Assembly: GCA_002633005.1 (NCBI GenBank)
Contig: NMRA01000768.1
Span: forward strand, 35,261-99,260
Direction of reading: 5' to 3'
DNA from: Phoronis australis
Taxonomy: Eukaryota > Phoronida > Phoronidae
Length of the DNA: 64,000 nucleotides
Below, piece after piece: positions 1-11,893 of the stretch. Both the position numbers and the translations under genes were made by a program. The number at the start of each line of letters is the position of its first letter. The stretch's first letter is position 1. A model generated the notes under the pieces. That model saw only the letters and a program-made list of their open reading frames with translations. It ran no database searches and was not told the DNA's origin.

Positions 1-1240
1 TGAACATTTTTTCAATTATAAGGATCTATGAATCTCAAACTGTCTCCACAAACTCTTTTATACTTCTATGTCAAGTGAATATTGGAACTTGTTTATCTTA
101 CTCCTCATACTTTTTATTTAAAAATCATCAATTTTCTTATATGTGTTAACACCAGTTTAGTGTTGCATAACTTTTCAATTCAATAGGACTGCAGACAAGC
201 ACTTGGCTCAAATCAAGTTGCCCATGACTTGATTAATGGCTTAGTGAACATATTGCACTCTGTTCACTGGCAATATGGGCTTTTTGTATTGGGATAAGTT
301 GGGATATATGCCAATCGTATTTTTTGAGTTTTGATTTCTTTGGAGATGTGTTGGCTGAATTAACCAACCTGTCAACGTTAACAGATCAAAAAATACCACC
401 CATTTTTAATGCAACACTTCTTACAGGAACGACCACCCATAATTTGAGTTTTTTTCTGAAGACCACCACCCATGAATTTTTATTTCTACTGCCGTCCCCC
501 CCTCCCACACGGATTTTACTGGAACAGCCCTAATAGAAACTTCAGTTGGTGTCCTGGTTGGAGGAAACTGGTTGTAGTAAATGTTTGAATGAGACGCGTG
601 TTAGGGTTAGGACACATACTGGTATGCCAACGTAACGAATGTCTTTTAGTAAGCCTATAAAACTATGTATTTCCAAAATTCTTGATGATCACAGAATTTT
701 ACCAAGTGTACAAAAGCAATGCCCAGGTGTTTGTGGAGACAAGATTGCATATTGCTCAAAATTGTGATTTATCATGGAGATTGGTATATTTTTCACAAGC
801 ATGATTTTTTCACATGTAACTTAAACAAATTATTTTTCTTTATTCTAATTGCTAAAAAGGACACTCAGGGATATTCTTTTAAGACCTTTTAGCCTTTAAT
901 GTTAATGTCTTCAATTTTGACAGTGGAGTTTTTAAGCTAAAAATTCTTAAAAGAATATCTCATCAAATAGAATAAAAGGAACAGAATTTTCAAGTTTCGT
1001 TAAACACTCATGTCCTTGGAAATTACACGATCTCTGTGAAAAATCTAAGATTTTTAGATAGATGCAATACCTTAACGCATTAACTGATTTTGTTGAGTTT
1101 TAATTTAGAAATTGGTCCCGTCATAAATAGACGCTGCTATAGTTTATGGAATACCATTATCAAGACAGTTGCATAACAGTCAGTTTGATGTAGCCAAATG
1201 TGTGTAGCTAGATGTTGTTATGGTTTGCACTATTTTCTAG
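1..1240. other. Intron upstream of first visible ABCB7 exon
   Basis: No coding signal seen on either strand. The sequence is AT-rich, and no exon ending in a Walker A GGSGSG sequence is present, so this is most simply intron. Confidence 0.5.
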
Positions 1241-1370
1241 GAAATCCACAATAGTGCGGCTGCTCTACCGTTTCTTCGACCCTCAGAGTGGTAACATTAA
1301 AATAAATGGTCAAGATCTGGAAGATGTCACATTGAGTAGTACGAGGAAATCTATCGGTGTGGTACCTCAG
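1241..1370 (+). CDS. ABCB7: ABCB7-like mitochondrial ABC transporter, exon with Walker A end to Q-loop
   Basis: Internal exon, acceptor tattttctag before 1241 and donor gtgaac after 1370, entering in phase 2 and leaving in phase 0. It reads (G)[17 protein letters not shown] and ends in GVVPQ. The first is the end of the Walker A P-loop, whose glycines lie on the previous exon; the second is the Q-loop. ABCB7/Atm1 proteins are half-transporters of the mitochondrial inner membrane that export a glutathione-linked sulfur compound needed for cytosolic iron-sulfur protein assembly. The preceding exon, with the transmembrane domain and the GGSGSG part of Walker A, was not found in bases 1-1240 and should lie to the left. 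Confidence 0.88.
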
Positions 1371-2300
1371 GTGAACTGGAAAAGGCTTTTAAAACTAACA
1401 ACAAACCCTCAATTCATCCAAGAAACTACCTTTTTATTTTGACCTCATGGAAATAAGTGACTGCGTGTTATTGTTTTAGGCTATTCTCAGTGCACAAAAT
1501 GACCTGCTGTCATGAGCTCGGTTTCAGGGCATTGGTGAACTGCTTAATTTTATTAAGACCATTTTCATAACAGTGCTAATAAAAAGTTAGTTTTTATGGC
1601 TGAAATTGGGTTTTTAGTCCCTTTAAGGAAGTGGTGAGATGTAATAATAAGCCAATGTGTGAGTCATTCATTTGTCAGTGGTGCAAAGATTCGCCTTTTC
1701 TCGCTGTCTTCTCCGATTTTGTTTCCTGAGATCTATGTTGATGTACCATGATTGTTGTAAGATATTGCTGAGGTTGGAAATTTTAGAAAATTTTTGCCAT
1801 TTTTCATCCATTGTTCATAGATAAAAATGTCTTGTGCTCCCGGGAACACAAAATGCATTAAAAATGTAGATCGTGTTTAACAAGTTAGAGCAAAAGGAAT
1901 TTTCCATAATAACATTAACAATGACCGAGTGTGGAGTTGCTGAATAATGTATGTTAGGTTGCAGTGATAGATTTGGGGGATGCAGGGTAAGTGGCTCCTC
2001 TCCTTCCCCTTGGTCACCGAAAAAAAAATAAAAGAGTAAAAATGACACGGAAATAGGTTTCGGCATTTATTGTGTTGCGCCTAATCTGGAACAGATATCG
2101 TAAAATGAAAAGTGTTGGTATCCTAGATCTGACACTGGATTGGATGTCTGTTATACTGTTATAGATTAATAGGTATTAATGAAATGCGTTAGAGTGAATG
2201 AAGATGTTCCCGGCCATGAGCTGGTGAGAAAGCCTAGGATTTATTCACTGCGGTTTTTGATGGGGTTCAGCTTAATTAGGCTATTGATTTTGGTTCTTAG
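1371..2300 (+). other. ABCB7 intron
   Basis: AT-rich intron between the Q-loop exon and the helical-subdomain exon. I see no other feature in it. Confidence 0.7.
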
Positions 2301-2472
2301 GACTCAGTTCTCTTCCACAATGACATCTTCTACAACCTGCAATATGGGGATATCCACGCACCTAAGGAGGCGGTCATTGAGGCTGCCAAAATGGCTGACA
2401 TTCATGACACCATCATGAACTTCCCAGAACAGTATAATACACCGGTGGGTGAGAGAGGAATGAAACTCTCGG
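2301..2472 (+). CDS. ABCB7: ABCB7-like transporter, exon with NBD helical subdomain
   Basis: Internal exon after acceptor tggttcttag and before donor gtgagt, phase 0 in, phase 1 out. It opens DSVLFHNDIFYNLQYG, directly continuing GVVPQ of the previous exon. It continues through the helical subdomain and ends in VGERGMKLSG, the first residues of the ABC signature. The order and spacing match the ABCB7 family with no insertion. Confidence 0.9.
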
Positions 2473-3779
2473 GTGAGTAACTTACTGCAGTTTGTTGACG
2501 TCGCTTGTGCAGGAGCTGAGATGACAGCACTTTAATTGAGACTCGACTTACATAATTATTTTGTTATAGTCTTATTTGTGTGTACTATGACAGTGTTTTT
2601 TCACAGATTTCCAAACTTCATTGTTCTAACTACTAACATCATCTGTTAGAAAAGAGGAAAATCAGCAATTTGGAATCTTTTTTATGAAAAACAAGATTGT
2701 CTGCTAAGGTTTTGTATGCTATCATAAATGATGACAGCCGATTACCAAAGATACCTCGGATCTTGATCATAAACAATTCAGAGTATTACCCAAAGAGTGT
2801 TTAACTGTTTGCATATTTCATTGTTAACTTTGGAAAGTAATTCCTCCATATCTTTCTCTGTTACCATGGATATGCTTGTTTACTGTCGTAGGTGGTGAGA
2901 AGCAGAGGATGTCAATAGCACGGGCTGTGTTGAAAAATCCACCGATTATCATCTATGATGAAGCTACTTCGTCCTTAGATTCAATAACCGAAGGGGTAGG
3001 TGTGGACGTCTTCTTTGGAAGGGGTGAAATATGCTACAAAAACTGGGGAGTCAGGTTTAAGCATATATTTAACCCCATGTAGGTAATGTGATTAATACCA
3101 CGGGACACCTGGTTTCAGGCAATAGGGATGAAAAGTGATTACGTCTCACTCCTGGCAGCAGCTCCAAATTGGAGACGAACAATATGGTGGTAGCCTAGTT
3201 GCTTGTTTTGACATATTTGTTCAAACCAGCAAGAGACGTAAGAAAAGCAACGATTAAAATGTTTCTTGGTGGCATGCTTTATTGTTGCGCTGCTAACGTG
3301 TGTGTTCAACTTTTGTCATTGCGGAAGTATCTGAGTATTGTGGAAAAAAAAAACATTTGAGGGAAGAGAATTGCGTTGAATTTCTCCGGAGTGGAATTGT
3401 AGGCTACTTGGAGCTGAGCTTTGAATGGCTATCCGAACAGGAGGGCTCATGCACTCAAGAACATTGCTCTGCTTTCATGAGCATGGCTTGTAGAAGTTGT
3501 AAACAATGCTCACTGACTCACAGCCGTGCATTCGCAAAAACGGCTTACGCACCCAAAAAGCACAGCTACCAGGCTACAGACATGTCTCCAGTACCTGTCA
3601 ACACGACTCACGGACTTATCACTGAGTTATGTACACAATTGCTAGCCGTATGTGTTAGTGAGCCTTGTTTTTTTGGTGCGCGAAAGCCAGGTTTGTGAGA
3701 CAGTGTGGGACTGTGTTGTTCAGGTAGCCTGTTTCATATCATTCCCATAGTAACAGGCACTTCTATTTTTTCCTTGTAG
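2473..3779 (+). other. ABCB7 introns (2473-2891 and 2996-3779)
   Basis: Two introns flanking the signature/Walker B exon. The second contains an open frame of 132 codons at 3300-3698 with no recognisable domain and no splice-site support, which I treat as chance. Confidence 0.65.
2892..2995 (+). CDS. ABCB7: ABCB7-like transporter, exon with ABC signature and Walker B
   Basis: Internal exon, phase 1 in, phase 0 out; acceptor gtcgtag, donor gtaggt after GAAGGG. It completes the signature [14 protein letters not shown] and carries Walker B as [12 protein letters not shown], with catalytic Glu and D-loop. It ends SITEG. The donor was chosen because joining to the next exon gives SITEG-KILNAL, the same length as in known ABCB7 proteins. 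Confidence 0.9.
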
Positions 3780-4106
3780 AAAATCTTGAATGCACTGCAC
3801 AGGGTTACAAAGAACAGAACTACTATTGTCATAGCACATAGATTGTCAACGGTAGTTGATGCTGATGAGATCATAGTGTTGAGTAATGGTCGTGTGGCGG
3901 AAAAGGGATCACATTACGAACTACTGGCCAATCCAGACAGTCTGTATTCACACATGTGGGAAAAGCAACACGAGGTGGCGCTAAGAGACTTGCAAGAAGA
4001 GGAGAAAGTTTCAAGGGCTGGTGACATGGATAAGAAAAAGACAAGTAATGATGATAATAATAATAATGTTGGTGATAAAGGAAGGACAGAACATCCGACC
4101 AATTAG
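3780..4106 (+). CDS. ABCB7: ABCB7-like transporter, terminal coding exon (H-loop and C-terminus)
   Basis: Last coding exon, acceptor tccttgtag, stop TAG at 4104-4106. It holds the H-loop [17 protein letters not shown] and the family-typical tail [14 protein letters not shown] and YSHMWEKQ. After that comes a divergent hydrophilic end rich in Lys, Asp and a run of Asn, from an AAT repeat in the DNA. All nucleotide-binding motifs are intact across the four exons, so nothing indicates a pseudogene. Confidence 0.9.
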   Translation, partial: KILNALHRVTKNRTTIVIAHRLSTVVDADEIIVLSNGRVAEKGSHYELLANPDSLYSHMWEKQHEVALRDLQEEEKVSRAGDMDKKKTSNDDNNNNVGDKGRTEHPTN

Positions 4107-4727
4107 TGCAAGAAGTTTCGTGGTGTCATAATTAATAGTAACCAGAAGATACAAGTTGAAATGGGCAACGTTTGGATGTCACATATTTTAACTGGAAGAA
4201 GTCATTAATTTTCCCATCCACACGATACATTGTGCATCAAATGAATTTTCTAAGAAATTTAGAAATTGACATCTGTTGTCACTTCCTCCTAATGGCTGTG
4301 ACGTGGTTGTAATATTTCTTTGTATTTTGTCAACTGTTGATGATAGAAGGCTTTGATGAAGCTAAAAATATGATCCTGTGCTGCAGACGAGAAGGGCTCA
4401 CCACATCAGATAGGTGGCAGCAGAAGTCGTTAGTGCGACATGACCAATCTCTTGATCTTTGCTCATTTAGCATACAATAAGGGTGGAATGGTCAAATTTT
4501 ATCTCGTCAAATTCCTCAACAGAAAGTAGACGCAAGTAGCCGTGAGATATATTTACTCAGGATATAAACCCATTCAGTATTACAAACAAACTGTTTTTCC
4601 ATAGGGTCCTGATAAGAACGAAATTATTGGAAATCTGACTAACAAAATGGTATGAGAAAAATTAAAATAATATTGAAATTGTTAATAACTGGCAACAACT
4701 ATGTGAAAGACTAGTCGTTTAAAGATG

Positions 4728-5110
4728 TATTTGCGTGCTCCTAACTGTGCTAATGTATAGCAGGAACTAAATGACAATGCCATTTGAATATTGTCTATGC
4801 TAAGCAAAGTACAGTTATATTCATGGACAGCTTGTAAATGTGAAAAGAAAAAAATCTGCCAATAGGTGATCTTTACTGACACTAATAATGTACCTTGGGG
4901 GTTCCCATAGCTCGCATCATGCAGTGTTATCCCCAACACCACGTCACGTTACTTACTGGATACGGTTGAGTGATTTATGGCGGACCATTTTCGACACAAA
5001 ACTCGTTCTTAAAAACATTTGGCAATTTTCAATCTACTTTGTATTCACATTGTCGCTATATGTTGTGTTTTTAACTAATTTGACCAAGCTATCACAGAAA
5101 TGAGGAATTA
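4728..5110 (+). repeat. Dispersed repeat, copy 1 (plus orientation)
   Basis: Diverged copy of a sequence that is also on the minus strand at 24094-24500 and 26552-26955. Shared landmarks are gctcctaact, atgtaccttggggg, the stretch reading like CCATTTTCG-ACAAAACT, TTGGCAATTT and CACATTGTCGC. The three translations look alike over about 60 residues (for example TKLVLKNIWQF), but there are no domain motifs, so I read this as a noncoding transposon family. Confidence 0.7.
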
Positions 5111-7593
5111 GCATGCAACTACCTGGATTCAAAGTTTCTAATAAATTCACTCTGGCAGACATCAGTATGGAAATAGTTCCATAGTATGACACCAGGGTAG
5201 ATGGATGAATGTTTGCCAAAATTAGAACAGGTTTTATGGAGGTGGAGATAGAGATTGACATTGGCACTTGACCTAGTTTGTCAATAGTGAATGGGGTCTA
5301 CCAGTTGTATTTTGTCACCAAGATACTCTGGTGTAGAATTTAGATAATTCTAACTCACACTTAGCTGCAAGGTTTTTAGAGACAGTATATGTGTCACACA
5401 AGAACAGTATCGGCTAAAGTTTTGAATGCTTGCAGCAAAGTACGTAGTCATCATTTGAAATTAAAAGCTATTATTGTTTGTGTTAAATAACTGAAGAGTT
5501 AGATATTCAATTGGTTACAAAGATGGTCACTGTAGATCCTGTTTTTCCGTTTTTCTAAGTGCTCACTACTTTGTCACAGTGTTAGAAATTTGTCATGTGT
5601 TCAGTGTCAGCTGTATGGCATAGGTTGTTCTAAGTTAAGGTTCTGTAAGAAAGCTGTCCAAATTTGGCTAACTTTGGAACATTTTATCTCTGAAATGGCC
5701 AATCGGACTCATTTGAAACTTTCAAATACTATGCTTTGTGCACACTTCTCCAAAATGCTCTTTGAAATTGGTTTCGGAATTTATGTCTTGTGCAATGAGG
5801 AGCTATCAGAAATAAGGCTTTCGATAATTTAGAAAAATGGCGAAGCATTTTTGAATTTCATGTTGAACATTTGTGGGCTTCAAGCATGGAAATCATTTCT
5901 GATTCAAATAATACATGGCTGAATTTATTCAATAGGTGGTGTTTGACTGAAGATGCAAGTTTATTGCTCATTTATAAGAATGATTTTATGAATGTGTATT
6001 GATATGTTAATTGTAAAATATTTTGAAAGTTGTTATAGCGAAGCCGCACATCACTAGTTTATATCCTGATGGTGCTGTGATGTGCCATGAGGGACGGGAC
6101 TGTTTGCTGCTGAGTATCAAGGGGGTTTGTGTCCCCGCCGTATCATAACATCACAAATGTTAGGTCAACCTTCATTTTCATATTTTCCAAATTAGTGGTT
6201 GGTGCTATATTGACGGTGGATGACAATGCGTAGGATTTTTCAATACATTCTACGGTTTGTTTTATAACTTGAGGAAGCGAGGATTATGTAGATGCAAGTT
6301 TGAGGCCAAACTGTTATACAAGGGCATTGTGTGAAATTTTCAGTGACTATGTAGCAGGGATCTAAACGTTATATTGTGTGTTGCTGCGGCGGATCAGAAG
6401 TGATCAATTTCAAAGTTACATAAACAACTGCTGTGAGACACTTCTGGACATCAAAAATGCCTTGATTTTGAGTTAACACAATTTACTGAAATTATAAATC
6501 ATGAGTGTAGTCTAATTAATTAAATGATTTTTAAAAGTTGTAAAACAATTTTGTTATTTTGTTCTTATTGCTGGTAATGTGGTGGTGGTTGTGAATAACT
6601 GTACTTAAAATGCCGCCCATTTTATTGTGAACAGTTTCCTTGAAAAAATTCTGTAATTAATTTAATATTTTGTTGTTTGTTCAGAATTAATGATCTTTGC
6701 TGTGTGATTCATAGTATTTCATAAACCCCAATTTTTCATTTTTCTCTTTTCACTAATTTCAGAAATGTGTTTTGTTAAAGCTGCTTTTCTCTGTTAAACC
6801 GTCACTTTAAACATATTTTGCATTTTTAACCGAAAAATCAAAACGAATTGCTGATCTATGTTGTACTCACAGGAAATGGTCATTGTTTTATCGTGTGACT
6901 GGCCGATTTTTGAACGGAAATCCCTGCATGCCATTTTTGAATTGCAGGGTTGTCCAACCCCAATAAAATTTTAATTTAACGATTTTTCAAAAAGTTTCAT
7001 GACCTGTTGAGGGTTTTTGTGTACCTCTTGGTAACAGAAAACAAGTCCAGTATTGGTAAGGGGAATTTTGAGGCAAATTTTATAGGAGTAAAAGGCATAA
7101 TTTGAGTTTCGTTTTTATCCAGCTAAATACAGTCAATATAAAATGCAAGGCTTTGAGTGGTACAAAATCTTATTGGGTTCGTCATTGATTTGCATCTAAT
7201 GGTGTAATCGGTGATCTTCATCGTTTTGGTCATTCCTGTAATGAATGGCATGCTTTGTCCTGAATCTTGTTTGAGGAATTTGCTCATTTATCATCTCTGT
7301 GGTCTATTATATGCTTTTAAGTGTGTGTGATAATTGTTTATTGTTTCTTCAGTCTATTGTGCAAATAAAATTTTCTTTTCTTTTTACAACTCTCTAGTTA
7401 GTTTTGCTGAGGCATATATTTGAATTTTTGAACTGTTGGTCAATTGTAGCTGTGTGTTGAAATTATGAGAACTTGCATGGATACAATTTAAATCCAAAAA
7501 CTATCTTGATTAAATTTGTTAGCGTCTAGAAACCATGTTCACATTAAAAACATCAACTGTCATCACAAGTGCATTGTGATGTAAGCTAGAATC

Positions 7594-7740
7594 AATGCAC
7601 ACACGCATATTTGTGGTAAAGGGTAGAATGCACACACGCAGTGTGATAAAGGGTATAATGCACACAAGCATATTTGTGATACAGGGTAGAATGCACACAC
7701 GCATATTTGTGATATAGGGTAGATTGCACACACGCATATA
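7594..7740 (+). repeat. Minisatellite, about 33-bp unit, five imperfect copies
   Basis: Units begin AATGCACACACGCATATTTG and end with a TGATA(A/C)AGGGTAG-like stretch; one unit is shortened. The two overlapping minus-strand open frames here are by-products of the repeat. Confidence 0.85.
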
Positions 7741-8200
7741 AATTTGTGCCATGTAAAGGACATGTCACAGCTTCACCACTCCAGTCTGCCTGAAGTCAAA
7801 TCAGTGGGGTGGGTGGGCAATCCCAGCAAAACATGTCTATTCGCAAACCTCCACACATACAACAGGGTTTGGAATTTTCCTCTTTTAGGAGGATGCCCTC
7901 TTTTTGGTTTACATTTCCTCTTATTTTGATTATCAGTTTCCCTTTTTTGTTTCTTTTTGTCTCTTTTTTATCATTATGTATTTATTAACCAATCATTTAT
8001 ACTTGTTTCTCATTTATTTTTCATAAAATGTTGAAAATTAGCACAATCTTATTTATGATTGTAATATGAATTTCTTATTTCATCTATGAACACATTTCTT
8101 GTAGTAGTAATATTTGTGAACAAATATTCCCCGTCAAATGGTCGTGCCCAAAGTCACTGTTCTGCACAAATGTTGACCTAGTAGAACTCGTGTTTATCTG

Positions 8201-8474
8201 ATAGATACGAATATGCGGCTTACATAGCTCTCGTAGCTCTGTTGTTCCTGGTTACAAGTACACTTCCGGTAGGCCTCCTTCAATTTCTGTGTAGGTCGGT
8301 CGTGTGTGCGGTCCCAGGTCTTTGTAACATTGTCTGTGTTTATGTGATAAATTAGCGAAGAAACGTCGGTCTCAAGAGAGGATTTTTATCAAGGCACAGG
8401 TGACTAGCCCATGCCACGCTACCTTTGATATTTCAGTCGCACATACACTTGTGACTTTTGTGTTGCTGTTAGTG
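8201..8474 (+). promoter_or_regulatory. Possible promoter or non-coding first exon of the RVKPEA gene
   Basis: A less AT-rich stretch ends in a strong donor, AGTG followed by gtaagt at 8475. The coding exon at 9331 has a good acceptor 18 bases upstream of its ATG, so a spliced 5' UTR exon is required, and this donor is the best candidate I see. The left limit is arbitrary. Confidence 0.3.
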
Positions 8475-8902
8475 GTAAGTCAAACATTTCGTTTCAGCAT
8501 GGTAAGACCACAGGCGGTCCTTTATTAGAGGCGATATGACACGGTGCTAGGGGAGAGGAAATTTCCAGAAAAATCTATTCCCCAAGCCAAGAAATGAACC
8601 TGAACAACCAGTCAGATACTTGAAATACTATCTAGCGTGCAGCGGTTTGGGGGTGCCTGAGACAATTTTTTTATTGGAATGTGCTCCCTCTACTAAAAGA
8701 CAGGCACCCTGTAGTACTAACAAAAGTAAAACAATCACATTTTGAAAAAGTTTATTGTGATTGGATGCCCCCTGATGTGGATGCTCAAGGCCGTCGGTCT
8801 GCATGCTACTGCTGGCCCGCCTAGTAAAGCGAGGTTCACATAGGTGGTGCAGCACTAAAACAGTGGGGTGGCTATCATGATAGCCCCCCCCCATATAGAA
8901 GC

Positions 8903-9079
8903 CACATAGGCGGATCTATGTTGGGGGGGGTCTCATGGGGTTTGACCCCCCGGGATAGGATCAAAAATAAAAATTTTAAAAAACGTTGCCAGGAAAACGA
9001 AATCAGCTACAAAAACCAAAGAAATCGAATTCGCGCGAATCATAAACCCCCTTACTGGAAATGTAGATCTGCCACTGGG
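8903..9079. mobile_element. hAT-like MITE with GGCGGATCTA termini
   Basis: The left end reads AGGCGGATCTA followed by a G-run. The right end reads TAGATCTGCCACTGG, whose reverse complement is CCAGTGGCAGATCTA. This pair resembles the CAGTGGCGGATC ends of common hAT-type non-autonomous elements, as I know that family. About 177 bp with no coding capacity. It lies in the presumed intron of the downstream gene. Target-site duplication was not clear. Confidence 0.55.
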
Positions 9080-9348
9080 CCACTTTCTCAACAATATTAG
9101 CATATTATTTACTAATCTGAGTTTGTTGCCTGTGGCGTTTACAAGTTGAAAATCTCGAATATCAGTTTGAGGATGGGGGTTTAATTCCTACAAAGCCAGA
9201 ATGAACTTATTTTGAACACTCAAGGTGGTGTATCCCAACTGTCAACTAGTTGAGTCAGTACCGACCACTTGACATTAATGTTGCAATGCACAGTCAGTAA
9301 GCTATTGTTAATAGTATTTTTATCTTACAGGTTAGATAGCAGACAAAA

Positions 9349-10215
9349 ATGTCACTTTACAGCAGTCGCTCAAGTTCTTCAAAGAGCAGTCTCAGCTCAC
9401 GATCTTATTCTGGCAGTCTACAGCATCACATCGACGACAGATTTACAACCTCATATAACCAGCAGTTTAACCAATCAACAAAACATCAGAAAAGAGATGG
9501 CTTTCATGAGTTGCCCCATACATATTACACACAGGAAGGGCCTAATACTGTGTACAATAGACCATTTGCTATACCAAGACTCGAACCGCGAGTTAAGCCA
9601 GAGGGTCTAAATAATTATCTCCATGCAAACGATGGAACTATAGATACAGTGATAAGAAATGACGATGGGTTGCAGTACACCAGATGTGCATCTGCTCTAA
9701 ATTTGTATCAAGGAACTGATTGGCTGAAGGATTCTTGTGCAGTTAAAGAGTGTTTGGGTAAGGGCACAGCACCTCATTTGGACACTGAAGAATTTCGATC
9801 GCCAAATGCAGTGGCAAGAGTAAAACCCGAGGCTCGGGATATAGCTTTATCTCACAAAGGCGATCACATGACTGACATTTTTCATAACTATGGAAAGGAA
9901 GTTGAATCAACTAAAAGTAGATCATCAGCAACTAAGAATTTTGATGGCTATGCAGGTTCATCGGCACATCTGGATACTGAAAAATTCTTGTCGCCCAATC
10001 CAATCCCTCGCGTAAAGCCAGAAGCTTCACATATTGCCGACAATCATTCAGGTCAAGGTGCACTAGACAGTGTACACAAATATGGCCAACCATATTTTTC
10101 TCGACCACCGGCTCCAAAAGTCAATCAGAATGCCAGAGACATTCATGAAAACCACAGAGGAGCAGTTGGACTGCTGTTTCAGCTTCAAGGACAAAGACTC
10201 AACTCTAAATGGTAG
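9349..10215 (+). CDS. Uncharacterised 288-aa protein with four RVKPEA-type repeats
   Basis: Intact reading frame of 288 residues in one exon. The acceptor tatcttacag ends at 9330, the ATG is 18 bases inside the exon, and the stop is TAG. The first 25 residues are Ser-rich (MSLYSSRSSSSKSSLSSRSY). A short motif of the form (R/K)VKPEAxxxAxxHxG occurs at about residues 81-96, 157-171, 221-235 and, degenerate, 257-271. The two middle copies are each preceded by HLDTE(E/K)F-SPN and followed by YGK or YGQ. The protein is hydrophilic, with no signal peptide or membrane segment. I do not recognise the family. Evenly spaced short motifs of this kind occur in some microtubule-associated and ciliary proteins, but that is only a guess. 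A polyadenylation signal lies 454 bases after the stop. Confidence 0.75.
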   Translation: MSLYSSRSSSSKSSLSSRSYSGSLQHHIDDRFTTSYNQQFNQSTKHQKRDGFHELPHTYYTQEGPNTVYNRPFAIPRLEPRVKPEGLNNYLHANDGTIDTVIRNDDGLQYTRCASALNLYQGTDWLKDSCAVKECLGKGTAPHLDTEEFRSPNAVARVKPEARDIALSHKGDHMTDIFHNYGKEVESTKSRSSATKNFDGYAGSSAHLDTEKFLSPNPIPRVKPEASHIADNHSGQGALDSVHKYGQPYFSRPPAPKVNQNARDIHENHRGAVGLLFQLQGQRLNSKW

Positions 10216-10690
10216 AACATTTTACCGGAAACAAAATTACAGTACTGTAATCGGTTTTGCAACCTTTTAGTGAAGATAACGGCTGCACACAGTCAAGAAC
10301 TTTCAATTTCTTATTTATCCGTCCTTACAGTGTTTTTATCAATACTTCCAGGAATGTGCTTCTGATCGACTTGTATGCTTTGTTTACATAAGGACTACCC
10401 ATGTTGTAGCCTAACTGGACAAATTTGATTTCGAGACGAGGCTTTGCAATCAAAATCCATGGTGTCTCACTGGTGTACCATAAAGAATCTTATCATTACA
10501 TGCAAGTCTCAAGTGGGAAGAATTACTGCTGAAAGCATCATTGTGAATTATTAATTACTGTCAGTTTGTACCTACGCTCTAGTATCCGTATACAGCCCCA
10601 TTAACGATGTCTTCGTTCACTGGTCAAGTTCAGAAAATTGCCAGATTTCACATCCAGTCTTTTAAACGAATAAAATTTCTTCTTCGAATG
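10216..10690 (+). other. 3' UTR of the RVKPEA gene with polyadenylation signal
   Basis: The first canonical AATAAA after the stop codon is at 10669-10674. The transcript probably ends shortly after it. No coding signal in between. Confidence 0.55.
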
Positions 10691-11893
10691 CGATTCAGTG
10701 GTGCTCATGGCAGATGAAAAAATGTGGGTAGACTAGGTGCTAAGCAATTCTCTAATTGATGAATTTTTCAGTCAGTGATTTTTCCTGTTCAGCAATTACA
10801 CGAGGATTTTTTAGTGTGGAGGACAAACACTCAAATTGTGAACCACCTAAACTCAAATTTGACCACCACACTCATAATTTCGGCCTCCATACACAATTTT
10901 TGACCGGCTGTTTTATCGACTACGACTACCAGTGCATTAAGTGGTCTTGACCAGTAAACCACCATTACATTTTTCAGTCTCAGTGCCCACTGTATTATAT
11001 ATATTGCCTTTTTATGGAATTTTATTACACAACTATGACCTTTACAAAAATTACCAAATGGCAGTGTTCCATCATTCGCAATGCACCCAATTGCAATCCT
11101 GGTGAGAACACTGCTTTCTGTTATAGTCACAGGAATCCTGAATTTTGAGAACCAGCTTTCTCTAATGAATTTAACAAGTTAAACTGGTTCTCGAAATGGA
11201 GGTCCCCATGACTAAATTGTCTTGCTGTCTATTACAAGTTGAAAAAATAACCATTTATTTCATGGATGATGATTGAAACTAACTAAGTTCATGAAAGAGC
11301 TGTGCAATATATAAACTAAGAGCAGACATCTGACTGTTATGTTTTATTAGTAACTTGATCGCAATAAGGATACTTTGTAAAGACAGTACAACAAAATATG
11401 GTCATCGTAAAAAACAACCCAATTTTCAAAACTGGGTAAAAGGCCAGAACAAAACGAGTGCATTTTGACAGCCTTGGTACCTCTCAAGAATAACATTTTC
11501 CAGTTTGAAAATCAATGCAATACAGATCATTTGGACAATTGACTTCCAAGGTGGAACAGAATTAAACGTGATAATTTGGAATTTTCAAGACATAAATTTA
11601 ATACAAAATCAACAGAGTGACAAAACTACAGTTAGAGAATTTTTACAAGTAACTTGTACATAGTAGACATTTTTCTCAGTTGGAATTTCTCTTATGCACA
11701 CAATTTTATAGCAACTGTACGACCTGCAAAAAGACTAACAGAGAGTACAGGATCGTATTCTGTTGAAAATGACTCGATGAATAATGACTGACTAAAAGGC
11801 AGGACACCACAAAAGCTTCGCAAGCAAGGGCATCATACTAGCCCATAAGCATGCGGCCATGAACTGGTCCCATCTAAAAGCAAAATGTAAATG
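10691..11893. other. Intergenic region
   Basis: AT-rich and without supported exons. Apart from a small inverted-repeat element at 11134-11207 I see nothing identifiable. Confidence 0.5.
11134..11207. repeat. Short palindromic element, copy 1
   Basis: Inverted arms ATTTTGAGAACCAG at 11142-11155 and CTGGTTCTCGAAAT at 11184-11197 around a loop of about 28 bases. The same arms recur at 43788-43856 and 53843-53902, so this is a family and not a chance hairpin. Confidence 0.65.

Larger units (their letters stand above)
4107..8200. other. ABCB7 3' UTR and intergenic region
   Basis: No coding exon seen. Possible polyadenylation signals AATAAA on the plus strand lie at 5150-5155, 6962-6967 and 7364-7369; which one ends the ABCB7 transcript cannot be told. 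The stretch includes a dispersed repeat at 4728-5110 and a minisatellite at 7594-7740, listed separately. Confidence 0.5.

Noticed and set aside
3300-3698. 132-codon plus-strand frame in an ABCB7 intron
   Set aside because: No recognisable domain, no start context and no splice sites; lies between two exons of the transporter.
4888-5103. Similar 60-80 residue peptides at 4888-5103, 24100-24339 and 26558-26797
   Set aside because: Similarity at protein level merely follows the DNA similarity of a dispersed repeat; no motif, and different frame ends in each copy.
7594-7740. Regular spacing that could suggest a CRISPR-like array
   Set aside because: Directly adjacent tandem units without unique spacers, in a eukaryotic context; a minisatellite.
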